Counted from the stretch's first letter, positions 20,203 through 29,522 are shown. The stretch is 64,000 nt of DNA from Rhodocyclaceae bacterium (GCA_016718525.1 JADKDD010000002.1:1-64000); one strand, 5' to 3'. A program made the numbers and translations. The notes: a model not told the origin generated them from the sequence alone.

Positions 20203-21150
20203 TCATTCATCAACCGACCAAAAATACGTGGTATTGACTAGATCACCCAACTCATAGATTCGCTCAAGGAAACTTGACAGATATTCATGCAAACCGAAAT
20301 CGAAAATATCTTTGATCGTGCCGTAGCGCAATTCGCTGTGCAACATTCCGCTACGACGCAAGAGTTCTGCCGAACGCGGACCGTTCAGCTCAACAATCAG
20401 GCGGTCAACTTCGCTCATGCAAGCCATCAGTGAACGCGGCATATCGCCGCGCAAGATCAGCAACTCGGCGACGCGTTGCGGCGTGATCTGATCCCGGTAG
20501 ACCTTGCGGTAGGACTCAAAGGAAGATACCGAGCGGAGCAATGCACTCCACTGGTAGTAGTCAGCGGCGCCGCCGACTTCCGATGGGCTGGGCAGGAGGA
20601 TGTGGTACTTCACATCGAGAATCCGCGCCGTATTGTCGGCCCGTTCGATGAAGCTTCCCAGGCGCAGGAAGCGGAACGCATCATCGCGCAGCAATGTGCC
20701 GTGAGTGATGCCACGCGACAGATGAGACCGCTCTTTGACCCACTCAAAGAAGCGCGACATACCGTCCTCGGGGATCGTTTCTTCCTGAATCCGGCGCATC
20801 TCCAACCACGTTTGATTGAGCGTTTCCCACATCTCCGAGGTGATCGTTCGCCGCACCGCCCGCGCGTTCTCGCGCGCCTTGAAAATGCTCTGATAGATGC
20901 TGCCGGGATTCTGTGCGTCGAGCGCCATGAAATACAGCACATTTTCCGCGCTCGGTTCGGGATAGCGGGTTTCAAAATCAACATGCAGGCCGCTGATCGA
21001 CAGCATCGCGCGCCATTCGTTAAAGGGATCGACGCCAGTGCGCTGCAGCAGCGACATGTTGTAGGTCACGTCGAGCATACGCGCTGCATTCTCGGCACGC
21101 TCGATGCTGCGGGCCATCCAATAGAGGTGATCGGCGGTGGAGGAAAGCAT
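20203..21150 (-). CDS. Alpha-E domain protein (DUF403)
   Basis: A 315-residue all-helical protein with the family N-terminus MLSSTADHLYWMARSIERAE and repeated patterns such as LRLGSFIERADNTARILDV. The biochemical role is not established. It always accompanies circularly permuted ATP-grasp proteins and transglutaminases, and has been proposed to act with them in a peptide modification or synthesis pathway. It begins 18 bases after the stop of the ATP-grasp gene upstream. Confidence 0.9.
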   Translation of the reverse strand: MLSSTADHLYWMARSIERAENAARMLDVTYNMSLLQRTGVDPFNEWRAMLSISGLHVDFETRYPEPSAENVLYFMALDAQNPGSIYQSIFKARENARAVRRTITSEMWETLNQTWLEMRRIQEETIPEDGMSRFFEWVKERSHLSRGITHGTLLRDDAFRFLRLGSFIERADNTARILDVKYHILLPSPSEVGGAADYYQWSALLRSVSSFESYRKVYRDQITPQRVAELLILRGDMPRSLMACMSEVDRLIVELNGPRSAELLRRSGMLHSELRYGTIKDIFDFGLHEYLSSFLERIYELGDLVNTTYFWSVDE

Positions 21151-21168
21151 GCTCGTTCTGTCTCGCTT

Positions 21169-22638
21169 TTAGTGCTCAAGCACCCAGGTGTCTTTGGTGC
21201 CGCCGCCCTGTGACGAATTCACCACCAGCGAACCTTCTTTGAGCGCCACCCGTGTCAAGCCACCGGGAACCATGGTGACATCCTTTCCAGACAGCACATA
21301 GGGCCGGAGGTCTATGTGGCGCGGCGCAACACCAGTTTCCACAAAGGTCGGACAGGTCGATAATGCAAGCGTAGGCTGTGCGATATAACGGGCTGGTTCG
21401 GCAATGATCTTTTCGCGGAAGACTCGCAACTCCTCCTTGCTTGAGGTTGGCCCGACCAACATGCCATAGCCACCCGAACCATGCACTTCCTTGACTACCA
21501 CTTCCGCCAGGTGGTCGAGCACATAACGATAATCGTCCGGCTTACTCAATTCCCAAGTCGGGACGTTCGGCAGGATCGGTTCCTCGCCGCAATAGAATCG
21601 GATCATTTCCGGCACGTGAATGTACATCGCCTTGTCGTCGGCGATACCGGTGCCAACCGCATTCGCCAGCGTCACGCGCCCGGCGCAATACGCGGCGAAA
21701 AGACCGGGCACACCAAGGGCGGAATCCTTGCGGAACGCCAGCGGATCAAGGTAGTCATCGTCAATGCGGCGGTAGATCACGTCGACCTGACGCAAGCCAT
21801 CCGTGGTGCGCATATATACAGTGTGGTCGCGCACCACCAGATCGTTACCTTCGACCAACTCCACGCCCATTTGTTGAGCGAGAAACGCGTGCTCGAAATA
21901 TGCGCTATTGAACTGCCCCGGCGTCAGCACCACCACGTTGGGGTCATTCGCGCCCGCCGGTGCGACCGAACGCAGATTGTTCAGCAACTTGTCCGGGTAA
22001 TGCTCCACAGGAGCAATCGCCTGACGCGCAAAGAGCTCCGGAAAAAGTCGCATCATCATCTTGCGATCTTCCAGCATGTAAGACACACCGGAAGGCGTAC
22101 GCAAATTGTCTTCGAGCACGAAATACTCGCCGCTCGCCGCACTGGTATCGGCACGCACCAGATCAACCCCGGCGATATGCGCGTAGATATTGCCCGGCAC
22201 ATCGACACCAACCATCTCCTTGCGGAACTGCGAATTGCCAAGAATTTGCTGTAGCGGTATACGACCGGCCTTGATGATTTCCTGGCCGTGATAAATGTCA
22301 TGGATAAAGGCATTTAAAGCCTTAACTCGCTGACGCAAGCCATCTTCGACCCGCTTCCACTCCTTGGCCGAAATAATGCGCGGCACGATGTCAAACGGAA
22401 TCAAACGCTCCTTGCCCTCGTCTTCCCCATACACCGCGAAGGTAATCCCGACGCGATGGAAGGTGATATCCGCCTCTTCGCGCTTGCGTGCGATCACTTC
22501 CGCAGGCGTAGACTCCATCCATTGGGCAAAGCTCCGGTAACTCTCGCGAACGAGACCGTTTGCATCACGCATTTCATCGAAGGCAAGCTTCATCTCAGCA
22601 ACCGGATTTGGCACTCTATCTAACTTAGCAGTAAGCAT
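21169..22638 (-). CDS. Circularly permuted ATP-grasp protein
   Basis: A 489-residue COOH-NH2-ligase-like protein (CP_ATPgrasp). The family sections VYGEDEGKERLIPFDIVPR, FVLEDNLRTPSGVSYMLEDR and VKEVHGSGGYGMLVGP are present. The last contains the phosphate-binding and Lys-bearing loop of the permuted fold. It heads the cluster with alpha-E, Anbu and the transglutaminase. The ATG at 22638 begins an extra 15 residues (LTAKLDRVPNPVAE). An ATG at 22593 (MKLAFDEMRDANG) is equally possible, and neither has a strong ribosome site. Confidence 0.9.
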   Translation of the reverse strand: MLTAKLDRVPNPVAEMKLAFDEMRDANGLVRESYRSFAQWMESTPAEVIARKREEADITFHRVGITFAVYGEDEGKERLIPFDIVPRIISAKEWKRVEDGLRQRVKALNAFIHDIYHGQEIIKAGRIPLQQILGNSQFRKEMVGVDVPGNIYAHIAGVDLVRADTSAASGEYFVLEDNLRTPSGVSYMLEDRKMMMRLFPELFARQAIAPVEHYPDKLLNNLRSVAPAGANDPNVVVLTPGQFNSAYFEHAFLAQQMGVELVEGNDLVVRDHTVYMRTTDGLRQVDVIYRRIDDDYLDPLAFRKDSALGVPGLFAAYCAGRVTLANAVGTGIADDKAMYIHVPEMIRFYCGEEPILPNVPTWELSKPDDYRYVLDHLAEVVVKEVHGSGGYGMLVGPTSSKEELRVFREKIIAEPARYIAQPTLALSTCPTFVETGVAPRHIDLRPYVLSGKDVTMVPGGLTRVALKEGSLVVNSSQGGGTKDTWVLEH

Positions 22639-22914
22639 GCCTGAGGGCGAAAGCTTTCTAAATCAAGGGCATTGGCAAGCATTGGGCAAGCGCGATGCAC
22701 CAATATCGAGCACGATGCAATGATTTGGTGCAGTTGTCGCACCGGTTCGCGTTAAACCAACGGAGAGGGTGGCACGTTTATATAGCGCGGCATCACCAGA
22801 GTGCCAATTTTTGAAATCCATCGCTCGGAATACAATCGCCACACACTGGCCATCCAACGTCTGATTCGCTTGACGATCCGACATAGCGACTCATAATGCC
22901 GCAAGGATTTATCT

Positions 22915-23349
22915 ATGCAGAATGCTTCGAACGTCACACTCAACGGCCGTATCCTGATGACTATCGCAACGCTAATGTACGGAATCGTTCCACCATTCGT
23001 TGATTTGTCCCAGACACATGTTTTTCATCCTGAGTGGACAGCGCATTCGCGCATGCATATGGTCTGGTTGCTGGGTACCAATTCAAGCCTGGCAGTCGTC
23101 GCGCTCTATTTCCTTTGGCTCCGCAAAGAAAACGGTATGTTTGGTATCACCCTTGCCGGCATCCTTGGATCGTGCGTGTACGGAGGATTCATGCTTAGTG
23201 CGGCAACGATCTCACTCTACGGTGGAGCGCTCAGTGACAAGGGAGGCGTGCCGCCTATATTCGGGATAGATGCCAACATCGTCGGCTTTTCTGCGGGGCT
23301 TTCGATCCTCCTCGTCGGATGGTTTCTAGCTCGTGCCAAGACCGCCTAA
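22915..23349 (+). CDS. Conserved small membrane protein, function unknown
   Basis: A 144-residue protein with four hydrophobic segments (about residues 13-30, 48-68, 78-100 and 122-140) and a histidine-bearing loop between the first two (HVFHPEWTAHSRMHMVW). I do not recognise a family motif. It is preceded by a 276-base region that separates it from the divergent ATP-grasp gene, and followed 36 bases later by a phosphoesterase on the same strand. A short transporter or heme- or quinone-associated membrane subunit are possible readings, with no direct support. Confidence 0.6.
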   Translation: MQNASNVTLNGRILMTIATLMYGIVPPFVDLSQTHVFHPEWTAHSRMHMVWLLGTNSSLAVVALYFLWLRKENGMFGITLAGILGSCVYGGFMLSAATISLYGGALSDKGGVPPIFGIDANIVGFSAGLSILLVGWFLARAKTA

Positions 23350-23385
23350 CTTTTGGCTCAGTCCTAGCGCTTACGAAAAGCCATC

Positions 23386-24123
23386 ATGCGAATCGCTTTA
23401 GTCTCTGACATTCACGGCAACCTCGCGGCACTTGAGGCCGTTGTCGCTGATATCCGGCATCGCGGCGTCGACCAGATAGTTTGTCTTGGCGACAACCTCT
23501 CCGGACCGCTGCTGCCGAGGGAAACTGCGCACTATCTGATGGCATCGGACTGGATCATCCTCGCCGGCAACCACGAACGACAGGTGCTTGAGTACCAACC
23601 GGGCAAGGGTGGGCAGTCAGACGGTTATGCGCATTCCCAACTCACCAGCGGCGAATTTGCCTGGTTGTGCACACTGCGCCCGCAACTCAAGCTCAACCCG
23701 GAAGTATTCCTGTGCCACGGCACACCACGCAGTGATTGCGAACATTTTTTGGAGTCGGTGTGTAACGGCAGGCTTTCGGTCGCGTCATCGGGTGAAATCA
23801 CCGAACGACTTGGCGATGTTCTCGCGCCGGTTGTGGCCTGCGGGCATAGCCATGTACCGCGCTCTGTTCGCCTGCCATCCGGTCAGTTGTGTGTCAATCC
23901 GGGAAGTGTTGGGCTACAGGCCTATACCGATGATCACCCCGAACACTACATCATGGAACTCGGCACACCGGACGCGCATTATGCGGTGATCGCGAAGACG
24001 ACAAGTGGCTGGGCTTGTGAGAGCTACGCTGTTCCTTACGACTATTCCTCAATGGCCAAACTGGCCAGAGCACGCAGGCGGCCTGATTGGGGGCAGGCGC
24101 TATTGACTGGGTATGCCGCGTGA
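23386..24123 (+). CDS. YfcE/MJ0936-type metallophosphoesterase
   Basis: A 245-residue calcineurin-like phosphoesterase. The dinuclear metal site motifs are in order: SDIHGN near the N-terminus, CLGDN, LAGNHE, CHGTPRSD and CGHSHVPRSV. Family members cleave phosphodiesters or phosphomonoesters. The physiological substrate is unknown. It is convergent with ureG, ending 38 bases from its stop, with no clear terminator between them. Confidence 0.85.
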   Translation: MRIALVSDIHGNLAALEAVVADIRHRGVDQIVCLGDNLSGPLLPRETAHYLMASDWIILAGNHERQVLEYQPGKGGQSDGYAHSQLTSGEFAWLCTLRPQLKLNPEVFLCHGTPRSDCEHFLESVCNGRLSVASSGEITERLGDVLAPVVACGHSHVPRSVRLPSGQLCVNPGSVGLQAYTDDHPEHYIMELGTPDAHYAVIAKTTSGWACESYAVPYDYSSMAKLARARRRPDWGQALLTGYAA

Positions 24124-24161
24124 CACCTCGCTCGTTGCGTGATCGGAGGAGCACTACCAAG

Positions 24162-24791
24162 TCACTGAACCAGCAAACCGGAATGCTCGACGAAGGAAAT
24201 GATCTCGGCCAAGCCTTGGCCGGTTTTGAGATTACTAAAAAGAAACGGTCGCTCGCCACGCATACGTTTGGCATCTACTGCCATCACTTCCAGCGAGGCA
24301 CCCACCATCGGCGCCAGATCGATTTTGTTGATGATGAGCAGATCGGATTTGGTGATGCCCGGTCCGCCTTTGCGTGGAATCTTCTCGCCCGCCGCCACAT
24401 CGATCACATAGAGCGTCAAATCTGAAAGTTCGGGACTGAACGTCGCGGCCAGGTTGTCGCCGCCGCTTTCGATAAAAATAATGTCCAATCCTTCAAAGCG
24501 CGCGTTCAATCGTGCCACGGCTTCGAGATTGATGGAGGCATCCTCGCGAATCGCCGTGTGCGGGCAGCCACCGGTCTCAACACCTATGATCCGGTCGGGT
24601 GTCAGCGCTTCATTGCGCACGAGGAACTGCGCGTCTTCTTCCGTGTATATGTCGTTGGTGACCACGGCGAGGTTATAGGTGTTGCGCAGCACCTGACATA
24701 ACGCTAGGGTCAGCGCTGTCTTGCCGGAGCCGACAGGACCGCCGATACCAACCCGCAGCGCCGGACGAGGCGTCTTTGTCTGAGTGTTCAT
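24162..24791 (-). CDS. ureG: Urease accessory GTPase UreG
   Basis: A 209-residue SIMIBI-class GTPase that powers nickel insertion into urease. The P-loop GIGGPVGSGKTAL, the metal-binding CPH motif (GGCPHTAIRED), the Switch/ESGGDN region and the base motif INKIDLAP are present. The N-terminus is short, without the His-rich tail seen in some UreGs, so nickel storage probably falls to UreE. It overlaps the end of ureF by four bases and is the last gene of the operon. Confidence 0.95.
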   Translation of the reverse strand: MNTQTKTPRPALRVGIGGPVGSGKTALTLALCQVLRNTYNLAVVTNDIYTEEDAQFLVRNEALTPDRIIGVETGGCPHTAIREDASINLEAVARLNARFEGLDIIFIESGGDNLAATFSPELSDLTLYVIDVAAGEKIPRKGGPGITKSDLLIINKIDLAPMVGASLEVMAVDAKRMRGERPFLFSNLKTGQGLAEIISFVEHSGLLVQ

Positions 24792-25558
24792 GATCTAAAT
24801 ATCCTTGTGTATTGAGTTTCGTGGCGACAGCAGGCGATGGCAAAGCCGGGGGCGAAATTGGAGATGTCAGCTTCGTCCATGGCCATTGCCTGTTCAACAA
24901 TTGCGGGAAGACAGCGCCCGATCTCCTGCAGCAAGCGCTGACCGCCAGCCTGCCCTAATGGCACGGCTTTAAGCGCTGCCATGGTTTGATTCTCGGCCCA
25001 ACTCCAGAGCCACGCGGTGAGCGCATCCTGATCCGGAATCTGCCAGTGAGCGGCAGCGCAGGTCCAAACGTACAGGTAGCTTCCGCTGACTTGATTTTCA
25101 TCGCGATGAAGTTCATCAAGCAGCGCCTGGGGAAAGTCGCCCAGCTCATTGAGCAAACGGGTCATTGAGTAACCCATCTGCAAGGTTTCGGCACGAAGCT
25201 CGGCAGATTCGCGACTGGCAAGATATTCGGCATCCAGTTGACTTAACGGCGTATTGCCACACGCAACGGCGCGGAGCGCGTCTTTTGCGCGACCGCCTTG
25301 TTGCATGGTTGTTTCTGCTTCTGCATTTGTTTCATCAGCACCTACTGACATGCATTCACGCCACGCCGCCATCATGCGCAGCAACATTGGCGCTTCATAG
25401 CGACCGACATTCAATTCAAGCTGATCACCAATCCACACCAACGCGGTGGCCTCATCGATGACCGTACCCGCCTCGACTGCCCACTCCAGACCCTGCGAAT
25501 AGGAGTACGCGCCGACCGGGAGCGCGGGGCTGGCAAGTTGCAGCAAACGAGCGAGCAT
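24788..25558 (-). CDS. ureF: Urease accessory protein UreF
   Basis: A protein of 256 residues, a helical scaffold that acts as gatekeeper for UreG on the apo-urease complex. The N-terminus LLQLASPALPVGAYSYSQGLEWAVE is the diagnostic UreF segment. The ATG at 25558 starts this segment. The frame is open well upstream, but that region antisense-overlaps ureE and is not family-like. It starts 13 bases after the ureE stop. Confidence 0.92.
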   Translation of the reverse strand: MLARLLQLASPALPVGAYSYSQGLEWAVEAGTVIDEATALVWIGDQLELNVGRYEAPMLLRMMAAWRECMSVGADETNAEAETTMQQGGRAKDALRAVACGNTPLSQLDAEYLASRESAELRAETLQMGYSMTRLLNELGDFPQALLDELHRDENQVSGSYLYVWTCAAAHWQIPDQDALTAWLWSWAENQTMAALKAVPLGQAGGQRLLQEIGRCLPAIVEQAMAMDEADISNFAPGFAIACCRHETQYTRIFRS

Positions 25559-25571
25559 CAGATGCCTTTGC

Positions 25572-26078
25572 TCATTTGGTCTGAAAATGATCGTGGATTC
25601 GCGGGCCTCGACCTTCGCCATCCGCACTATGTCCGTGCGGATGAACATGGCTACCACTATTGCCATAGGCACCGCTCTCAGGCTCGAAAGCGGCTTCCAC
25701 TTCGCTGACCGGCAGCCCCAGTCCGCGCACCATGTCACCAAGCACATGGTCGTGCGCAAAGCGCAAACAACCCGGCAGGATCTCTACCGCGACATGGCGA
25801 TTGCCCAAGTGATACGCCACCCGCGCAAGTTGCAGTGCATCATTGCTGGCAGCCTGCATCAGCGCTTCGGGCGCGGCAATCACTTCGACCACCACGCCGT
25901 TATTGGCGAGCAGTTTGTCGCCGCCACGCAACACTGTGCCGCGCTCCAGAAACAGCCCGCATTCCTCACCCGAAACGAGGCGAGTGCGCAGGCGGCTTTT
26001 GCAGCGTCGCTCAAACGACAGCGTCAGTTGCACCGTGGCAACGGCATCGCTTGCCGCGCGCTGTTCGATCAGCAACAT
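25572..26078 (-). CDS. ureE: Urease accessory nickel chaperone UreE
   Basis: A 168-residue nickel-delivery protein. The peptide-binding domain (residues 1-75) is followed by the metal-binding domain with YHLGNRHVAVEIL and LRFAHDHVLGDMVRGLG, and a His-rich tail (SHVHPHGHSADGEG, IHDHF). The ATG at 26078 starts immediately after the ureC stop, in the sequence TGACATG. Upstream frame extension overlaps ureC and is not real. Confidence 0.92.
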   Translation of the reverse strand: MLLIEQRAASDAVATVQLTLSFERRCKSRLRTRLVSGEECGLFLERGTVLRGGDKLLANNGVVVEVIAAPEALMQAASNDALQLARVAYHLGNRHVAVEILPGCLRFAHDHVLGDMVRGLGLPVSEVEAAFEPESGAYGNSGSHVHPHGHSADGEGRGPRIHDHFQTK

Positions 26079-26079
26079 G

Positions 26080-27780
26080 TCAGAACAGGAAGTAGCGCTG
26101 CGCCATGGGCAAGACTTTCGCCGGTTCGCACACCAGCAGTTCGCCATCGGCCCGCACCGCATAGGTTTCAGTGTCCACATCAATCTGTGGCGTGGCACTG
26201 TTATGCACCATGTCAGCCTTGGTTACCTTGCGGCAATTGCTGACCGGTTCCAGTCGCTTGGTCAACCCAAGACCTTGCACAGCAGGATTGCTCAGCGCCG
26301 CTTGCGATACGAAGGTCAGTGAGGTCTTTAAGCCACCGCCAAAGCTGCCGAACATTGGCCGGTAATGCACTGGTTGCGGTGTCGGGATCGACGCGTTCGG
26401 ATCGCCCATCGCGGCGGCCGCGATCATTCCGCTCTTTAAGATCAGTGATGGTTTGACGCCGAAAAATGCCGGGCGCCACAGCACCAGATCGGCCAGTTTG
26501 CCAACTTCAATCGAGCCGACGATATGGCTGATGCCGTGGGTGATTGCGGGATTGATCGTGTATTTGGCAATGTAACGTTTGGCGCGCTGATTGTCGTTGC
26601 GTGCGTTGTCTTCTTTCAAGGAGCCACGTTGCACTTTCATCTTGTGCGCCGTCTGCCACGTGCGGATGATGACTTCGCCGACGCGGCCCATGGCTTGTGA
26701 ATCCGAACTCATCATCGAAAATGCGCCGAGGTCATGCAGAATGTCTTCTGCCGCAATCGTCTCACGCCGGATCCGCGATTCGGCAAACGCCACATCCTCC
26801 GCAATCGCCGGATCAAGGTGGTGACAGACCATCAGCATATCGAGATGCTCGTCGATGGTATTCACGGTGTAGGGCATGGTCGGATTGGTTGAGCTGGGCA
26901 ACACGTTGGGCAGGCTCACCGCCTTGATGATGTCCGGCGCGTGGCCGCCACCGGCGCCTTCGGTGTGAAAGGTATGGATGGTGCGGCCCTTGAACGCCGC
27001 GAGCGTGGTCTCGACAAAACCGGATTCATTCAGCGTATCGGTATGTATAGCCGCCTGCACCTCCATGTCATCGGCGACCGAAAGGCAGTTGTCGATTGCG
27101 GCAGGTGTAGTACCCCAGTCTTCGTGCAGCTTCAGCCCCATTGCACCGGCTGCTACTTGCTCGACCACCGGGCCGGGCAGGCTGACATTACCTTTGCCGA
27201 AAAAGCCCATGTTCATAGGGAAGGCCTCGGCCGCCGCCAGCATGGAATGGATATGCCACGGTCCCGGCGTACATGTTGTCGCAAATGTCCCCGTTGCCGG
27301 ACCGGTCCCGCCGCCGAGCATGGTGGTGACGCCGGACATCAGCGCTTCTTCAATCTGCTGCGGGCAAATGAAATGGATATGACTGTCCACACCGCCAGCC
27401 GTAATGATCATGCCCTCGCCCGCAATGACCTCTGTGCCCGCGCCGATCGCGATGGTTACGCCCGGTTGCACATCTGGATTGCCGGCCTTGCCGATGCCGG
27501 AAATAAGGCCATTCTTCAGTCCGATGTCGGCCTTGATGATGCCGCTGATGGCGTCGACGATCAGGGCATTGGTGATCACCGTATCGGCCACCTCCTCGGA
27601 CATGCGCTGGCTCTGCCCCATACCATCACGAATGACTTTACCGCCACCGAACTTCACTTCGTCCCCGTAGATCGTATAGTCCTTCTCGACTTCTATCCAC
27701 AACTCGGTATCCGCCAAACGCACGCGGTCGCCGACGGTAGGGCCGAACATTTCTGCATAGGCCTGGCGCGAAATCTTCAT
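26080..27780 (-). CDS. ureC: Urease alpha subunit UreC
   Basis: The 566-residue catalytic subunit that hydrolyses urea to ammonia and carbamate. The nickel ligands and active-site residues fall at the standard numbering: His134 and His136 in VDSHIHF, the carbamylated Lys217 in GLKLHEDWG, His246, His272, the flap Cys319 and His320 in MVCHH, and Asp360 in SSDSQAMG. Length and order are exactly those of the family. The start overlaps the ureB stop as ATGA. Confidence 0.97.
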   Translation of the reverse strand: MKISRQAYAEMFGPTVGDRVRLADTELWIEVEKDYTIYGDEVKFGGGKVIRDGMGQSQRMSEEVADTVITNALIVDAISGIIKADIGLKNGLISGIGKAGNPDVQPGVTIAIGAGTEVIAGEGMIITAGGVDSHIHFICPQQIEEALMSGVTTMLGGGTGPATGTFATTCTPGPWHIHSMLAAAEAFPMNMGFFGKGNVSLPGPVVEQVAAGAMGLKLHEDWGTTPAAIDNCLSVADDMEVQAAIHTDTLNESGFVETTLAAFKGRTIHTFHTEGAGGGHAPDIIKAVSLPNVLPSSTNPTMPYTVNTIDEHLDMLMVCHHLDPAIAEDVAFAESRIRRETIAAEDILHDLGAFSMMSSDSQAMGRVGEVIIRTWQTAHKMKVQRGSLKEDNARNDNQRAKRYIAKYTINPAITHGISHIVGSIEVGKLADLVLWRPAFFGVKPSLILKSGMIAAAAMGDPNASIPTPQPVHYRPMFGSFGGGLKTSLTFVSQAALSNPAVQGLGLTKRLEPVSNCRKVTKADMVHNSATPQIDVDTETYAVRADGELLVCEPAKVLPMAQRYFLF

Positions 27781-28082
27781 AGCGTTCCTTGCACCCTGCC
27801 CTGAAAACCGAACACGCGGCGCTCACCGGCGTAATCGACCAGTTCCACGGTTCGAGTTTGACCCGGCTCGAAGCGCACTGCCGTACCGGCGGCGATGTTC
27901 AAACGCATGCCATACGATTGCTTGCGATCGAATGACAGCGCTTCGTTGATTTCAAAAAAATGATAATGCGAACCGACTTGCACCGGTCGATCGCCCGTAT
28001 TGGCCACCAGCAGCTTTGTGGTTCGGCGACCGGCATTGAGTTCAAGTTCGCCGGGTTCAACCATCATTTCACCGGGAATCAT
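27777..28082 (-). CDS. ureB: Urease beta subunit UreB
   Basis: The 101-residue structural beta subunit, with the family pattern MIPGEMMVEPGELELNAGR and SHYHFFEINEALSFDR, and the typical end GFQGRVQGTL. It overlaps ureC at its end and the small His-rich gene at its start by 14 bases. It is separate from UreA, as in most bacteria. Confidence 0.96.
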   Translation of the reverse strand: MIPGEMMVEPGELELNAGRRTTKLLVANTGDRPVQVGSHYHFFEINEALSFDRKQSYGMRLNIAAGTAVRFEPGQTRTVELVDYAGERRVFGFQGRVQGTL

Positions 28083-28293
28083 GATGCTGGTTCCTCACAA
28101 GCTTTGGCGCGCGGCGACGGGCAAGCAGCACACTAGTCACACCGATGACCAGCGTGATTGCAGTGAACGCCAGATGATCCGGCTCAGTGAGCAGATGCCA
28201 GAGCGCCGCGTATGGATTCCCATGATGTTCCCCCGGATGTGCCATCGCGGGCTGCGCAGCAAGCGTGATCAACAGCAGGAAGCATTTGTGCAT
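28069..28293 (-). CDS. Small secreted or membrane protein inside the urease operon
   Basis: A 74-residue protein between ureA and ureB. A signal peptide (CFLLLITLAAQPAMA) is followed by a short His-rich segment (HPGEHHGNPYAALWHLL) and one transmembrane helix (FTAITLVIGVTSVLLARRR) with a positively charged tail. The His cluster resembles the N-terminus of HupE/UreJ nickel permeases, but the rest is much too short. A role in periplasmic nickel handling is inferred from content and position. The ATG at 28293 begins the signal peptide, and the C-terminus overlaps ureB. Confidence 0.6.
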   Translation of the reverse strand: MHKCFLLLITLAAQPAMAHPGEHHGNPYAALWHLLTEPDHLAFTAITLVIGVTSVLLARRRAPKLVRNQHHDSR

Positions 28294-28315
28294 AACGGCT
28301 CCTTTTCTAGGTAGT

Positions 28316-28618
28316 TCAAACAATCGGCTGATGCACGGTGACCAATTTGGTGCCATCGGGAAATGTCGCTTCAACCTGAATATCCGGAATCATTTCGGCG
28401 ACGCCTTCCATGACTTCGTCGCGACGGAGCAAGGTTGTGCCATAGCTCATCAGTTCGGCGACGGTTTTTCCATCTCGCGCACCTTCAAGAATCGCTGCGC
28501 TGATAAAGGCAACGGCCTCGGGATAGTTAAGTTTGAGCCCACGCGCACGGCGGCGCTCGGCCAACAATCCGGCAGTGAAAATCAGCAGTTTGTCCTTTTC
28601 TCGTGGCGTCAGTTCCAT
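28316..28618 (-). CDS. ureA: Urease gamma subunit UreA
   Basis: The 100-residue gamma subunit with the family start MELTPREKDKLLIFTAGLLA, LNYPEAVAFISAAILEGARDG and the end VTVHQPIV. It is first among the structural genes, 13 bases after ureD. Its stop is 22 bases upstream of the small His-rich gene. Confidence 0.96.
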   Translation of the reverse strand: MELTPREKDKLLIFTAGLLAERRRARGLKLNYPEAVAFISAAILEGARDGKTVAELMSYGTTLLRRDEVMEGVAEMIPDIQVEATFPDGTKLVTVHQPIV

Positions 28619-28631
28619 TTTCTTCTTTCGC

Positions 28632-29522
28632 TCAGGTTGCCCAAATGCGCGGAGTCACCGCATCGTATCCGGTCAGCGTCGGCCGCACAATTGACCACAA
28701 GGCGACCAACCATTCTCGCGCGGCTTCGGTCGAATGGCCCAGATAGCGACCAACCAAAAGCAGCGGCATGGCGGTTACTCCCGACGCAGCCTGTACTTCT
28801 GGTGCCGTCACACTGCGGCACGCGGCGAGCACCTCAGGTCCAATCGTTGCACCGGCGACCAGTAGGGTGCTGCAGACGCTGAAACCGGCCAAACCAATGG
28901 GTGAATTCAGCAATGCAGAGGAACCGGGAATCACACCGCGCTCGCGCCAAAGCTTGCGCCCCTGCTGACGAATATCCGTGACAAGCTTCAGATTGCCACG
29001 ATCAAAGATCTCGCCGCTGGCGCGGCGACCAAAACAAATGGTTTCGACGCCAATAAATCGCGCGCCTTCAGCCAGTTCGATCTGCGCTTGCATCTGCGCC
29101 TGCGCCCCGCTGAAGATGATGCTCTCTTGCGGCAACCACTCCACCGTGCTGCCAGCACCAACCCGCAAAGAGACTGACTGCGCAGCTGTCGCGCCGGACG
29201 AGCGATACCATTTACTGGCACCGGGTGTTGTGAGCAACACATGGGCGTGCGGTTTCACGTCGACCTCGATGGTGAGCCGGTCGCCGCCGACAATCCCTGC
29301 TGGCGGATGCAGGATGATGGCGTGACAAATTTCCCGCCCTTCCGGATACAGTGCCTTCTGTATCCGCAATGGCCCACTGTGCTCGTGGCGGGTAAGGATC
29401 GTCGAATCGTCGCGCCGCTCAAACTCCATCGCCAGTCGCGCCTGCCAACCGGCGGGGGACTGATGTGAATCCGTGAGTTGGTTAGTCGAAGCGAGCGCCA
29501 TCTCATGATCATAGCGCCCCAT
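28632..29522 (-). CDS. ureD: Urease accessory protein UreD
   Basis: A 296-residue urease maturation protein that binds apo-urease together with UreF and UreG. It shows the family patterns LHPPAGIVGGDRLTIEV, VLLTTPGASKWYRSSG, VEWLPQESIIFSGA and FIGVETICFGR. Its ATG follows the urtE stop directly (TAAATG), which ties transporter and enzyme genes into one transcript. A second ATG seven codons in is an alternative start. Confidence 0.93.
   Translation of the reverse strand: MGRYDHEMALASTNQLTDSHQSPAGWQARLAMEFERRDDSTILTRHEHSGPLRIQKALYPEGREICHAIILHPPAGIVGGDRLTIEVDVKPHAHVLLTTPGASKWYRSSGATAAQSVSLRVGAGSTVEWLPQESIIFSGAQAQMQAQIELAEGARFIGVETICFGRRASGEIFDRGNLKLVTDIRQQGRKLWRERGVIPGSSALLNSPIGLAGFSVCSTLLVAGATIGPEVLAACRSVTAPEVQAASGVTAMPLLLVGRYLGHSTEAAREWLVALWSIVRPTLTGYDAVTPRIWAT

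Noticed and set aside
21481..22254. A 257-codon plus-strand frame, and a 245-codon one at 20476-21213
   Set aside because: Both are antisense to the ATP-grasp and alpha-E genes, and have no start signal or recognisable domain.
26941..27804. A 287-codon plus-strand frame
   Set aside because: It is antisense to ureC, which matches the standard urease numbering at every active-site residue.
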